A stretch of DNA of 64,000 bases, from positions 43,236 through 107,235 of the forward strand of contig CAYWKD010000005.1 of assembly GCA_964458705.1 (NCBI GenBank), written 5' to 3'. This document shows, piece after piece, positions 1 through 9,051 of the stretch (position 1 is the stretch's first letter; the number at the start of each line of letters is the position of its first letter). Position numbers and translations under genes: made by a program. This DNA is from JAAUTG01 sp964458705 (lineage in GTDB: Bacteria; Bacteroidota; Bacteroidia; Chitinophagales; Saprospiraceae). The notes under the pieces were generated by a model. It did not search any database and had not been told where the DNA came from. It saw only the letters and a list, made by a program, of their open reading frames with translations.

Positions 1-458
1 TGAATATTATGAGAAGCTGTATAAATCAATCCTTTGCCATTAAAAGTTTTAAGATTATGCACATGATCGTCTATCATGTAGTCGGCATCAATGATGCTTT
101 TGTCCCCACAAAGCACGTACTGCTTCCAGTGAATACTCGGAAAGTGAGCCCCTAACCAGTCCCATTTGTCCACCAAAGAATTGCGAAACTCCGTGGCAGA
201 AGTTACAACATAAATTTGATAATGCTTTTGTAAGGCCTGCACTACTTGTTGGCTGTTTAGCATAGGTGTTACATCGCCGAAGAAGCCTCTGGCATGTAGA
301 TAATCCCTCAGATGCTCTGCACCTTCTAGTTGATATATTTTTTTTCCCCAGTAGTCTTTTTTTTCTGGCTTCCAACCAAGATCACGCTCAAAATAAGTGT
401 GAAATTTAGCGTAAATATCTGCCATTACCTCATCCATATCTAGTGCTATTCTTTTCAT
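1..458 (-). CDS. 5'(3')-deoxyribonucleotidase-like HAD hydrolase, 3' end outside window
   Basis: The reading frame begins at an ATG (complement 456-458) and stays open to the window edge, so about 152 N-terminal residues are visible and the C-terminus is missing. The N-terminus MKRIALDMDEVMAD carries the HAD nucleophile motif DxD (Asp7, Asp9). A VVTSATE stretch fits motif II, and a later KxxI plus DYMIDDH stretch fits motifs III and IV with the acidic metal ligands. This pattern is that of the NT5C-type 5'(3')-deoxyribonucleotidases, which dephosphorylate (d)NMPs in the cytoplasm. The family call is from motif order; the exact substrate is inference. It is divergent from the downstream trehalose synthase gene, with a 217-base spacer in which I see no clear promoter. 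Confidence 0.8.
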   Translation of the reverse strand, partial: MKRIALDMDEVMADIYAKFHTYFERDLGWKPEKKDYWGKKIYQLEGAEHLRDYLHARGFFGDVTPMLNSQQVVQALQKHYQIYVVTSATEFRNSLVDKWDWLGAHFPSIHWKQYVLCGDKSIIDADYMIDDHVHNLKTFNGKGLIYTASHNI

Positions 459-675
459 TTTTTAGTAGCTTAGTTACTGCGAAGATAGCAGAATTGATAT
501 GGACTTGGGCTGGCTTATAAAATAAATATTCATTTATGAAACTCAGTTTGATGCTAAATTTAAAAAAATCCTCATCTGATTTGTGCCACTCTTATTAGAA
601 ATCTACTAATTTACATCATGAAAGCTAACTATTGGCTAATTTCTTCTTACAACACTTTATTTACAATCTTAAACT

Positions 676-3600
676 ATGGCGTCAAACTACAAGCGACAAC
701 CACTCTGGTACAAGGATGCGATCATCTACGAATTGAATATTAAAGGCTTCAAGGACAGCACTGGCAGTGGTATTGGTGATTTTAATGGATTGATATCAAA
801 GCTGGATTATTTACAAGACCTTGGCGTAACCGCAATCTGGATTTTACCCTTTTATCCTTCTCCACTTCGCGATGATGGATATGATATTTCTGATTATTAC
901 ACTATCAGCGATGTTTATGGCGATTTAGATGATTTTAAACGATTGCTAGATGAAGCTCATAGTCGCAATTTGCAAGTCATTACAGAATTGGTAATTAATC
1001 ACACTTCCGACCAACACCCTTGGTTTCAAAGAGCAAGACGTGCGCCAATAGGTTCAGTGGAACGAGAGTACTACGTATGGAGTGATGATCCAAGTAAGTA
1101 CAAGGATGTTCGTATCATCTTTCAAGATTTTGAAACTTCTAACTGGACTTGGGATGGAGAAGCCAAACAATATTACTGGCATCGTTTTTATTCTCATCAG
1201 CCCGATTTGAATTACGATAATCCTAAAGTGCAAGAAGAGATTTTCAAAATCCTAGACTACTGGGTGAGTATGGGTATTGATGGATTCCGTCTAGATGCTA
1301 TACCCTATTTGTATGAGCGCGAAAATACAAATAGTGAAAACCTACCTGAGACACACGTTTTCCTCAAGAAATTGCGAAAATATATTGATGAAAAATACGA
1401 AGATGTTTTATTCTTAGCAGAAGCTAATATGTGGCCAGAAGACTCAGCTTCCTATTTTGGGGATGGTGATGAATGCCAAATGAACTATCATTTCCCGTTG
1501 ATGCCACGCATGTATATGTCCTTGAAGATGGAAGATCGACATCCAATAACAGATATTTTTGACCAGACGCCAGACATTCCCGAAAGCTGCCAATGGGCGA
1601 CTTTTCTTCGCAACCATGATGAGCTAACCCTAGAGATGGTAACGGATGAAGAGCGCGATTACATGAGAAAAAATTATGCTGCTGACCCAAAAGCAAGAAT
1701 CAATTTAGGTATTCGTAGGCGTTTAGCACCATTGCTCGACAATGATCGCAATAGGATTGAGTTGATGAATATTTTGTTGTTCTCCTTGCCTGGCACTCCT
1801 GTATTGTATTATGGTGACGAGATTGGTATGGGTGATAATTATTACTTAGGAGATCGAGATGGAGTGCGAACGCCCATGCAGTGGAATGCCAATCAAAATG
1901 CAGGTTTTTCAGAAGCTAATCCTCAGTCGCTTTATCTACCGGTCATTATTGATCCAGAATATGACTACAAATATATCAATGTTGAGCGTCAGCAGCATAA
2001 CACCAACTCATTGCTTTGGTGGATGAAGCGGACGATTGCAATACGTCAGCGTTTTCAAGCCTTCGGTCGAGGAACAATTAAATTCCTTGAACTTTCCAAT
2101 TCAAAGGTACTGGCGTTCACTCGTAGCCTTGAAAAAGAAGAGATTTTAGTCGTTGTGAATTTATCTCGATTCGTAGAAGGGGTATCTTTAGATTTATCAG
2201 ATTACCAAAATTGTACGCCTATTGAAATCTTTGGAGATAGCGAATTTCCAATTATTGATGAAGTACCTTATTTTATTAGTCTAGCACCACATGGCTACTA
2301 TTGGTTTTTGTTGCAGCCCGTTGAAATGCTAGCGTTAACTCCCACTTTGTTGCGATCTCCAGAAATTGAGGTGGACTACTTCGGTGATTTATTCACAAAT
2401 AAAGTGTTCACAGATGAGATATTGAAAAAGTACTTTTTGCGAGTGAGTTGGTTTGGTAACAAGGGGCGCAAAATTGAGGAAGTTCAGTTAATTGATAACA
2501 TTCCCTTAGTCAATGAGGAACAGCATCAAGAAATTTTGATTGTGGAGGTCAAATTCAGAAAAGGTTTATCAGAGTTGTTCCAAGTGCCTGTTATTTTTAA
2601 AGAGCTAGAAGCGGAAGATGACCTTTGGGTGAAAGAGGAAGTGATTGGTGTGGCTTCCATTGGCGGTAAAAAAGGACTTATCCTTGATGCCTTTTATGAC
2701 GAAGGCTTCAGACTGAGTCTGCTGAATGATCGAGCGCAGTTTGCAAAGAACAAATCCTTACAATTCGATTTACCACCATTGGAGCAAATGACAGCATCTA
2801 GCATTAAAAAAACTACTATACAGTATGTTTCAGCTACTTATAAAGAAGGATATTACTTGAAATTTTATAGACGAATAGATGTTGAGCCAAACCCAGATTA
2901 TGAACTTAATCATTGGTTGACCAAGGAACATAATGTGGAGTTTGTACCTGATTTACTAGGAGCTATTTTTTACAAGCGAAAGCAGTTTCATATTTCTTTG
3001 GTAACGGTTCAGCCGCTAGTCAATCATCAAGGTTATGGTTGGGATTATGTAATGGATGAATTGAAAAGAGTAGTCGAAGGCATAACCGTCAACCCATTTG
3101 ATCTATCTGGGGTTGTGCCAGAGATGAGCGTTTATGATACTATCAGCTACGACACACTACCAGATTTACTAAAATCAGTAATTGATCCAATCTTTATAGA
3201 AAAAATAGATGCTTTAGCTGCTAGAACTGCTCAAATGCACCTCGCTTTGATGAATAGTAATGGTAAAAAAGCACCACTTTTCGAGCCAGAATTATTCTCT
3301 CTACATTACCAACGTTCGCTTTTTTCTTCGCTAAAATCTTTGGTACGAAATACTCTGACAGCATTAAAAACTCAAAAACATTTGCTTTCTGAATCAGATC
3401 AAAAAGTGGCTGATAGTATGCTCAGCAAAGAGAAGGAATTACTTACCTTCTTCAAGCAAATTTACAAGCATAAGTTTGAAGCCTCTAAGATCAGAATTCA
3501 TGGTAACTTACACCTAGAGCAGATTATGATGGTTAACGACGATGTGATGATTGATGATTTTGATGGTACTTATGATCGTCCATTCAGTGAACGTCGCTTA

Positions 3601-3990
3601 CGAAAATCACCGTTAATTGACGTAGCTGCTATGCTGCGTTCTATACACTATGCCACCACCTTGACTTTAATAGAGCAAGACAAAGAAGATGAACTGCTAA
3701 AAAGTATGCTTAGTGCTTGGTATGCAAGTATTGGCAGCTTTTTCTTACAAAGCTATAAGAGCGTAATTCAGACGGCTGAGGTGTCAGAGTTTATTCCCGA
3801 CAACGAAGAAGATTTCAAAACCTTGATGGAGATATTTACACTGGAGCGCGCTTTGAAAGAGTTGTACTATCAGTTAAACTATGAAATAGATCGCACTATT
3901 CTACCGATGGAAGGTATATTACATATTTTGGAAAGTAATGTAGAGGAAGTTAGTAGCTCTGCAATTTGGGGTGTTTTTGAGAAGAACTAG
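676..3990 (+). CDS. treS: Trehalose synthase fused to a maltokinase-like domain
   Basis: The 1104-residue protein has two parts. Residues ~8-560 are a GH13 trehalose synthase (maltose/trehalose interconversion), with the catalytic set intact: Asp207 (GFRLD), Glu249 (FLAEAN) and Asp315 (LRNHD). Residues ~600-1090 align by motif with maltokinase (Pep2/Mak), which phosphorylates maltose for the GlgE glucan pathway; such TreS-Mak fusions are known. The kinase Brenner-type motif, normally HGD(L/Y)HLGQ, here reads HGNLHLEQ, so the expected catalytic Asp is Asn944. The metal-binding DFEGEP region is DFDGTY (Asp961). The ERRLRKSPLIDVAAMLRS segment is well kept, so the fold is probably present. Activity of the kinase half is doubtful. 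No glgE or glgB lies in the window. Confidence 0.93.
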   Translation: MASNYKRQPLWYKDAIIYELNIKGFKDSTGSGIGDFNGLISKLDYLQDLGVTAIWILPFYPSPLRDDGYDISDYYTISDVYGDLDDFKRLLDEAHSRNLQVITELVINHTSDQHPWFQRARRAPIGSVEREYYVWSDDPSKYKDVRIIFQDFETSNWTWDGEAKQYYWHRFYSHQPDLNYDNPKVQEEIFKILDYWVSMGIDGFRLDAIPYLYERENTNSENLPETHVFLKKLRKYIDEKYEDVLFLAEANMWPEDSASYFGDGDECQMNYHFPLMPRMYMSLKMEDRHPITDIFDQTPDIPESCQWATFLRNHDELTLEMVTDEERDYMRKNYAADPKARINLGIRRRLAPLLDNDRNRIELMNILLFSLPGTPVLYYGDEIGMGDNYYLGDRDGVRTPMQWNANQNAGFSEANPQSLYLPVIIDPEYDYKYINVERQQHNTNSLLWWMKRTIAIRQRFQAFGRGTIKFLELSNSKVLAFTRSLEKEEILVVVNLSRFVEGVSLDLSDYQNCTPIEIFGDSEFPIIDEVPYFISLAPHGYYWFLLQPVEMLALTPTLLRSPEIEVDYFGDLFTNKVFTDEILKKYFLRVSWFGNKGRKIEEVQLIDNIPLVNEEQHQEILIVEVKFRKGLSELFQVPVIFKELEAEDDLWVKEEVIGVASIGGKKGLILDAFYDEGFRLSLLNDRAQFAKNKSLQFDLPPLEQMTASSIKKTTIQYVSATYKEGYYLKFYRRIDVEPNPDYELNHWLTKEHNVEFVPDLLGAIFYKRKQFHISLVTVQPLVNHQGYGWDYVMDELKRVVEGITVNPFDLSGVVPEMSVYDTISYDTLPDLLKSVIDPIFIEKIDALAARTAQMHLALMNSNGKKAPLFEPELFSLHYQRSLFSSLKSLVRNTLTALKTQKHLLSESDQKVADSMLSKEKELLTFFKQIYKHKFEASKIRIHGNLHLEQIMMVNDDVMIDDFDGTYDRPFSERRLRKSPLIDVAAMLRSIHYATTLTLIEQDKEDELLKSMLSAWYASIGSFFLQSYKSVIQTAEVSEFIPDNEEDFKTLMEIFTLERALKELYYQLNYEIDRTILPMEGILHILESNVEEVSSSAIWGVFEKN

Positions 3991-4028
3991 CTTTTGATTA
4001 TCTAGCTTTGATAATAGATTTTCTTTCT

Positions 4029-4072
4029 TGATCTTCAGCTTGGAGTATTGTGATACTTCAAACTGAAGATCA
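4029..4072 (+). terminator. Long hairpin downstream of treS
   Basis: Two 20-base arms (4029-4048 and 4053-4072) match at 18 of 20 positions as an inverted repeat around a 4-base loop (TGTG). No T-run follows, so this is either a terminator without a canonical U tract or an mRNA 3'-end stabiliser for treS. It lies about 38 bases after the treS stop. Confidence 0.5.
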
Positions 4073-4227
4073 TGATGAAACTGAATCCTTTTAGTTCTGT
4101 CTTTCAGTATAAACTGTTAAGCCCATTCTCATGTAGATTTATACAGCCAAAATGCAAATGTCTTGTTAAAAATTAGATTCTTTATCAATTATGCTTTAAA
4201 TTAGGGAGTACAAGTAATGTTTTGCTT

Positions 4228-4689
4228 ATGCACAATTCTAGTAACACTCCCGCGCAGTCTGTTTTTTTAAAGTGGCTCTCTTTTTTGCCTATATTTTTAC
4301 TGCTTTTTATGGTATTTTATAAGAGCGCCAATCGAGTATTGCTAAAAGATAGAATACAACAATTCTTTGTCACCGATACGTTTTCAAGTAATCAGACCAC
4401 TCCACTTTCGGCTCAATCTCAAGATATTTTACAGAAAATGGAATCTTGGCAAACCGCATACAATGACTCGAAGTTAAAATTCACTTCCATAGCAAAAGCA
4501 TATCGTGGTAAAGAAGAACGAGTAGAACTTGGGAGGGTCATTCATGAACTTGAAGAAGCCTATCAAACGCTATTGGAAAGATACCCAAATGAAATAATAG
4601 TTATCAAAGCAGTACTGGAGCAGGTCTGTAATGAATATGGTACGCCAGCACAATTAACAGAAAAAGGAGTACGATATAAAGAGCGATAA
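4228..4689 (+). CDS. Hypothetical protein with one membrane segment
   Basis: About 153 residues, not recognised. A hydrophobic stretch near residues 14-32 (FLPIFLLLFMVFYK) suggests a single N-terminal membrane anchor, followed by a polar, probably helical soluble domain. I chose the ATG at 4228; a TTG two codons upstream (4222) is also possible, and a GGGAG-like sequence at 4204-4208 is a weak ribosome site. It ends one base from the convergent CvpA-type gene. No catalytic motif is visible and no function can be assigned. Confidence 0.6.
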   Translation: MHNSSNTPAQSVFLKWLSFLPIFLLLFMVFYKSANRVLLKDRIQQFFVTDTFSSNQTTPLSAQSQDILQKMESWQTAYNDSKLKFTSIAKAYRGKEERVELGRVIHELEEAYQTLLERYPNEIIVIKAVLEQVCNEYGTPAQLTEKGVRYKER

Positions 4690-4690
4690 A

Positions 4691-5275
4691 TTAATCTATA
4701 TCTCTAATTTCGCGAGAGGATTCTGTCTGGTCTAAAGTTTCACTTCCAATTTCTTGAAGTCCATTGAGGAAGTCGCGGGAGTAAGCCCAAAATTCTTGAA
4801 AAGTAGGTTTCAAGAGTTGAAAGCCCTTTTGGACTTGAGCCGGATATTGTTCTAAATATTGATAAGTAATAGATTGCTGCTTGTCGTAATTATTAATACC
4901 TCCAGAGGCATCATAAAATTGTAGCAACATACTGTACGCTAAAATCATAATGCCTGCCAGTAATCCTCCTCCCAATACCCTGTTTATAAGGTTGATATTA
5001 GCAGCTTCTAGAGCATTTTCAAGTAAAGATGCAATCCATCGTATGCCCAGCATTGTAACGACAAAAGATAAAAGGAAACCAGCAATAAACATTAAGGGAT
5101 TCTCATAACTCAAGAGACTCTCTAAGAATTTAGTCATAGAAGGAGCGAACTTTACTGCTGCGGTAAAGCCAAATATATAAGAAAGTACTGTAAAAACAGT
5201 CTTAATGATTCCCCGATTGAAGCCTAGATAAAATCCTAGTCCCGCAAAAATTGCAAATATTAAATCAATTGCCAT
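4691..5275 (-). CDS. CvpA family membrane protein
   Basis: A 194-residue protein with about four hydrophobic segments (residues ~4-22, 24-45, 60-85, 100-118) and the N-terminal pattern typical of CvpA (DLIFAIFAGLGFYLGFNRG). The C-terminal ~70 residues are polar. CvpA family members are inner-membrane proteins linked to colicin V production in E. coli; their molecular role in Bacteroidota is not settled. The assignment rests on topology and the GxxxGxxRG N-terminus. The gene is convergent with the preceding hypothetical gene, leaving no room for a shared terminator. Confidence 0.8.
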   Translation of the reverse strand: MAIDLIFAIFAGLGFYLGFNRGIIKTVFTVLSYIFGFTAAVKFAPSMTKFLESLLSYENPLMFIAGFLLSFVVTMLGIRWIASLLENALEAANINLINRVLGGGLLAGIMILAYSMLLQFYDASGGINNYDKQQSITYQYLEQYPAQVQKGFQLLKPTFQEFWAYSRDFLNGLQEIGSETLDQTESSREIRDID

Positions 5276-5394
5276 GTTTATCGTTACAATAAAATCATAC
5301 GATTAGTTCAAAGATAAGATATTGCTGGTGATAATTAGCTGTTTTTTAGACGAAAGACCTATTTGAAAAGATGGGCTAGAGGCATCACTACCAA

Positions 5395-6108
5395 TTATTG
5401 AATGACAGAGGCTTGCCATTTGCCAATGACTTTTTGGTCTTTTAAAATTGTACCATCAAGATAGCTATAAGGATTAGTGATAGACTTTATTCCATTATAT
5501 CGCAATACCCTACCGCCCTGCTTGACGGTGAAAGCCAAGAAGGTTTCATTTGCATTATCAACCTCTTTCAGGTTGGTCGCCTTCCCGTCTAGTATCATTT
5601 CACCAGTATAATCCCGATATACTTTTACTACGTATATTTCATCTACACTTCCTTCGGGTGTGAGTGTAGAGAGTCTGTACTCAATTAGTACCTCCTTAGG
5701 TTCAACAGCCGGAATGATATCGGTAATATAATTACCAATTATACCCAAAATAAAGGTAAGTAGCGCACCCAAAATCACCACCTTATATTTTCCCCATACA
5801 TTTGCTTGTTTTTCTTTGAGAAGATGCTCAACCTGTACTTTTTCGTAGGTAGTTTTTATATCTTCGTGTATAAGGTCAAGTAAAGCATCGGTGATGCGAT
5901 TGTATTCAATATTCAGATTTTCACTAGAAACAACTCCTTTGTGTTGTGCTTTGGTGTAAGTATTCCAACGTGCAGCAATAAGGGTAAGTGCTTTGCGAAA
6001 GTTCTTTTGTCCTACTAGTTCACTTTGCTGTAAGAGCTCAATTGCCTTTTCTATTGCTCCCTGCCCAACGTACTGCTCCGCTTGGTGCATTATTTCCTCC
6101 CTAGTCAT
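5395..6108 (-). CDS. Effector-associated domain (EAD11-like) membrane protein
   Basis: A 237-residue protein. Residues 1-83 match what I know of effector-associated domain 11: an EEAIELL-like helix (AIEKAIELLQQ), an ALTLIAARWNTY segment, then GVVSSENLNIEYNRITDALLDLI. EADs are adaptor domains described in NTPase- and caspase/TIR-based prokaryotic conflict systems, where matching copies sit on sensor and effector. A membrane segment lies at residues ~108-128, followed by a ~105-residue mostly beta-type C-terminal domain I do not recognise. No second EAD protein, NTPase, caspase or TIR gene is within the window, so this copy is an orphan here. It is monocistronic on the minus strand. Confidence 0.7.
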   Translation of the reverse strand: MTREEIMHQAEQYVGQGAIEKAIELLQQSELVGQKNFRKALTLIAARWNTYTKAQHKGVVSSENLNIEYNRITDALLDLIHEDIKTTYEKVQVEHLLKEKQANVWGKYKVVILGALLTFILGIIGNYITDIIPAVEPKEVLIEYRLSTLTPEGSVDEIYVVKVYRDYTGEMILDGKATNLKEVDNANETFLAFTVKQGGRVLRYNGIKSITNPYSYLDGTILKDQKVIGKWQASVIQ

Positions 6109-6300
6109 ACTTGAATTTCTGCTTAAAGTTTCCTACGTAGTAGTTTTCAAATTGTTGCTGTAGAGAGAATCCTTTGCAAAAGTAAGGAGGCTTTTATTAT
6201 AATCTGTTTTTGTTTGTTACTTGGGGTGCTTATTATCCGCAAGGTGGAACAGTTGCTCAGAAATGAATCGCTACATCTTGTTTTAATAGTACTCGACTTT

Positions 6301-6672
6301 TTACTTTACAGTAACATTTTTGTGAATAGTGCTAGTAAAGGACTTCAATTCAATGGCATATTTTCCACGTTTGAATTTTGTCAGGTCTAATTCATAGATT
6401 GTATCGACAGGTAAGTCAAAAACTTTGTCTTCTAATATCACACTCCCCAATTCATCCTTGACGATAATCTCATTTAAATTGACGCTAAGGCTTTGAAAAT
6501 CAATAAAGAAGACTTTGCTGCCTGTATCTGCAAAAAAAGATTGGGTCGTGCCATTTATCGCTTCAGATGATGGAGTTGTAAAGGACATCATATTTTTTGT
6601 TGGGATAGCCTCTTGAGCAGATAAGATAGAAGTTGTCAGCAATAATGCAGCAAGTAATAAGAAACGGTGCAT
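6301..6672 (-). CDS. Small secreted hypothetical protein
   Basis: A 123-residue protein with a clear signal peptide (MHRFLLLAALLLTTSILSAQ, predicted cleavage after about residue 19). The mature part is short and beta-rich, with a closing FKRGKYAIELKS segment that resembles the final strands of Bacteroidota sorting-domain-like or DUF3244-like modules. That resemblance is weak. Function unknown. It is divergent from the 504-residue gene that follows, across a 414-base AT-rich spacer. Confidence 0.65.
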   Translation of the reverse strand: MHRFLLLAALLLTTSILSAQEAIPTKNMMSFTTPSSEAINGTTQSFFADTGSKVFFIDFQSLSVNLNEIIVKDELGSVILEDKVFDLPVDTIYELDLTKFKRGKYAIELKSFTSTIHKNVTVK

Positions 6673-7086
6673 ACTTAAATAGTTTGAAGATAGAAAATTA
6701 CAAATGCTAATTCTTTTCAGGTGGATAACTAATTGATTTTAGTTTTAGTATCAAAGGCTGATTTTTTATTTCACATACAGCGGAATAAAATTGATTTTAG
6801 AGAATTGATAGTAAATTTTTCTTGATACTTACTTGTTTTTTTTGTGACATCTCATTCCAAGTAGAAACTTACTATTATTTTATCAGGTTTAACATCAATT
6901 TATCGAAACAAAAATAGAAAAACACTTATATTTGTAAGCTAAATACTGCTCATAATGTTGCTAATTTAATACTCGACCTTACATACTGCTCAATTCAAAT
7001 GCTAAATTTGTGTGACTTTCAATTTAATGTATAACTCTTTTAGGAAATCACGACTTTTACAAGTGCAAACTGATAACATAAAATAA
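6673..7086. other. 414-base AT-rich divergent intergenic region
   Basis: The spacer between the small secreted protein gene and the 504-residue gene is strongly AT-rich and holds no convincing ORF. A TATATTTG box at 6927-6934 on the plus strand fits the Bacteroidota -7 consensus TAnnTTTG and could drive the downstream gene, although no TTG is seen at the usual upstream spacing and the leader would be about 145 bases. Confidence 0.4.
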
Positions 7087-8601
7087 ATGAAGAATTTAAT
7101 TGAGATTGCTCAAATAGTTACTAAAAAAAGGGTTAAGAAGTTAGAAATCTTTGACGATTACTACCTCCAAAATAAAAGCAGTAAGTTTAATGAGTTTTAC
7201 GAAGCGTTAGTGCAAGATAAATTTAAGAATGATAGAGATGCCGCAGCGTTCCTGTATGGCTCTACGCCTAAGGATGATAAATATCGGCAATTAAAGTCTC
7301 GCTTCCGCAAAAGGCTTTTGAATACCTTATTCTTTCTTGATGTCAATCGTCCATCTTCATCTAGTTATGATAGGGCTTACTTTTCTTGTAACAAGGACTG
7401 GACTTTGGTGAAAATATTGCTATCTAATCAAGCAAGGACTTCTGCTGTTGGACTTGCTGGACAGATTTTAACGACTTCCCTGAAGTATAAATTTGCGGAT
7501 GTCATTGTAAATTGTTCAAGAATTTTGAGAGAATATGCTGCTGAAGAAGGAGATGATAAGGCTTTCGAGGAATACGATCAATACATAAAGCAATATTCTA
7601 ATATTTTAGAAGCAGAGGTTCGGTCAGAGGAGTTGTTTCAGCGCGTTTCAATTAATTATCATAAGCCACCATCCAAGCAAGAAGACATCACTGAAGAAAT
7701 AGATACTTATTGCAAAGCGCTGAATAGTCTTACGGAGCAGTATGATTCTCCTGTCGTCCGATACAATAAATATCTAGTTTGGACTTACCGTCATGAAATG
7801 CAGATGGAATACAAAAAAATGATTGATACAATCGCTGAGGCACAGCAGTATGTTGACGTAAATCCAGATTACTATCAAAGCGAGCGAGTAACACATTTAT
7901 ACTTAAAAAAATTAACGGCGTATTTGCATCTCAAAGATAGCAGAGGATTAGAGCATGTCGAGCAATCACTGGAGGCTTTCACCAAAGGGAACGTGAACTG
8001 GTATATTTTTCAAGAATATTACTTTTTGTTGGCTATGCACGTAGAAGACTACGAGCGCGCATCGGAGATTTATAATGAAGTGATCGGGTTTCCTAAATTT
8101 TCAAAAGCCAATAGTGAAATTCAAGACAAATGGGAGATATTCAATTATTATCTAAACTATGCTATTGATTATCTTTATCAAGGTAAGCGCAATCTTCGCG
8201 CAGAACAAACTCGCTCATTCAAAGTTAAAAAGCTCTTAGCTCAGAAGCCACTATTTCCAAAGGATCAACGTATTTATGTCGTTCATTTAGTCATTGTGCA
8301 AGTGCTTTATTTATTGGAAGAAGAGCGATATTCTTCGGCGCGTGAATCAATACTACCAATGAAGAGTTACATCAATCGGCAGTTTAGAAAGGAAGAATAT
8401 TTTAGGGCTATAAATTTTCTAAGGCTGCTCCAGCAGTTACAAAAAGCCGATTTTCAAATCAATCAACTAAGTAATGTGGATAAGTATTACAAACGCATCA
8501 CTGAGGAAAAACCATTTGCTTATCATGGTAAATTAATGGAGTTAGAGATCATTCCATTTGACAATTTGTGGAATTTGATCCTGCAAAGATTAGAAAAGTG
8601 A
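7087..8601 (+). CDS. Large helical hypothetical protein, TPR-like
   Basis: A 504-residue cytoplasmic protein with no signal peptide and no membrane segment. It is rich in Tyr, Lys, Glu and Leu in helix-forming patterns. Stretches such as YFLLAMHVEDYERASEIYNE and VQVLYLLEEERYSSARESIL look like degenerate helical (TPR-like) repeats spanning roughly residues 150-480. The N-terminal ~90 residues are lysine- and arginine-rich (RQLKSRFRKRLLNTLFFLD). I do not recognise a named family. Complete ORF length and the start next to an A-rich leader support a real gene. It is monocistronic. Confidence 0.7.
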   Translation: MKNLIEIAQIVTKKRVKKLEIFDDYYLQNKSSKFNEFYEALVQDKFKNDRDAAAFLYGSTPKDDKYRQLKSRFRKRLLNTLFFLDVNRPSSSSYDRAYFSCNKDWTLVKILLSNQARTSAVGLAGQILTTSLKYKFADVIVNCSRILREYAAEEGDDKAFEEYDQYIKQYSNILEAEVRSEELFQRVSINYHKPPSKQEDITEEIDTYCKALNSLTEQYDSPVVRYNKYLVWTYRHEMQMEYKKMIDTIAEAQQYVDVNPDYYQSERVTHLYLKKLTAYLHLKDSRGLEHVEQSLEAFTKGNVNWYIFQEYYFLLAMHVEDYERASEIYNEVIGFPKFSKANSEIQDKWEIFNYYLNYAIDYLYQGKRNLRAEQTRSFKVKKLLAQKPLFPKDQRIYVVHLVIVQVLYLLEEERYSSARESILPMKSYINRQFRKEEYFRAINFLRLLQQLQKADFQINQLSNVDKYYKRITEEKPFAYHGKLMELEIIPFDNLWNLILQRLEK

Positions 8602-8649
8602 AATTTTAGAGTATTCGGTTTTAAAGCTGTAAAGCCCTTATTTACGAGT

Positions 8650-9003
8650 CTATTTCTTTACCTGAAATAGCAGACTTACTAGTACGATCAATCCAATTAA
8701 TAAACCTAGAAATTCTCGCACGAACTCTACATAGGGTGTTTCCGCTTTCATGGATTCTATGATGGAGGGCATACCATCACTCACCCATTGCTGAAATGTT
8801 GGAAATAAGCGAACCAAGGCAACTACACAAATAGCCAAACCTACCCAGACTGGCAGTGCCACTAATCGTTTAAAGGCAGCCAAGCCAGTGAGAACGGCTA
8901 AGAAAACATACCAAGTTACCCACTGCCATGGGTCAACATCATTAATTTGAACAGCAGCAAAAATTAAAAATAGTACCATCAAGCTAAGATTTAAGACTTT
9001 CAT
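8650..9003 (-). CDS. TMEM220-like small membrane protein
   Basis: A 117-residue protein with four predicted membrane segments (residues ~4-20, 28-45, 51-68 and 94-114). The N-terminal motif AAVQINDVDPWQWVTWY is characteristic of the transmembrane family 220 (TMEM220) proteins, which are widespread in Bacteroidota and of unknown function. It is divergent from the metal-regulator operon, and the candidate repressor box at 9029-9044 lies between the two starts, so it could share that regulation. Confidence 0.75.
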   Translation of the reverse strand: MKVLNLSLMVLFLIFAAVQINDVDPWQWVTWYVFLAVLTGLAAFKRLVALPVWVGLAICVVALVRLFPTFQQWVSDGMPSIIESMKAETPYVEFVREFLGLLIGLIVLVSLLFQVKK

Positions 9004-9028
9004 ATTATTGAGCTTATTGAAAAATATT

Positions 9029-9044
9029 TTTAAGTAAACCTAAA
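9029..9044. promoter_or_regulatory. Candidate DtxR/MntR-family operator
   Basis: The 16-base sequence TTTAAGTAAACCTAAA is an imperfect palindrome whose halves resemble the TTTAGGT/ACCTAAA boxes bound by many DtxR/MntR-type repressors. It ends 7 bases before a TATATTTG promoter box and lies upstream of a gene for just such a repressor, which suggests autoregulation. Also possible as a shared operator for the divergent gene at 8650-9003. Inference from pattern and position only. Confidence 0.5.
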
Positions 9045-9051
9045 TGTGTAG

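Noticed and set aside
7087..8601. Considered as a defence-type protein because of the nearby EAD gene
   Set aside because: Opposite strand, separate promoter region and no defence domain; proximity alone is not evidence.
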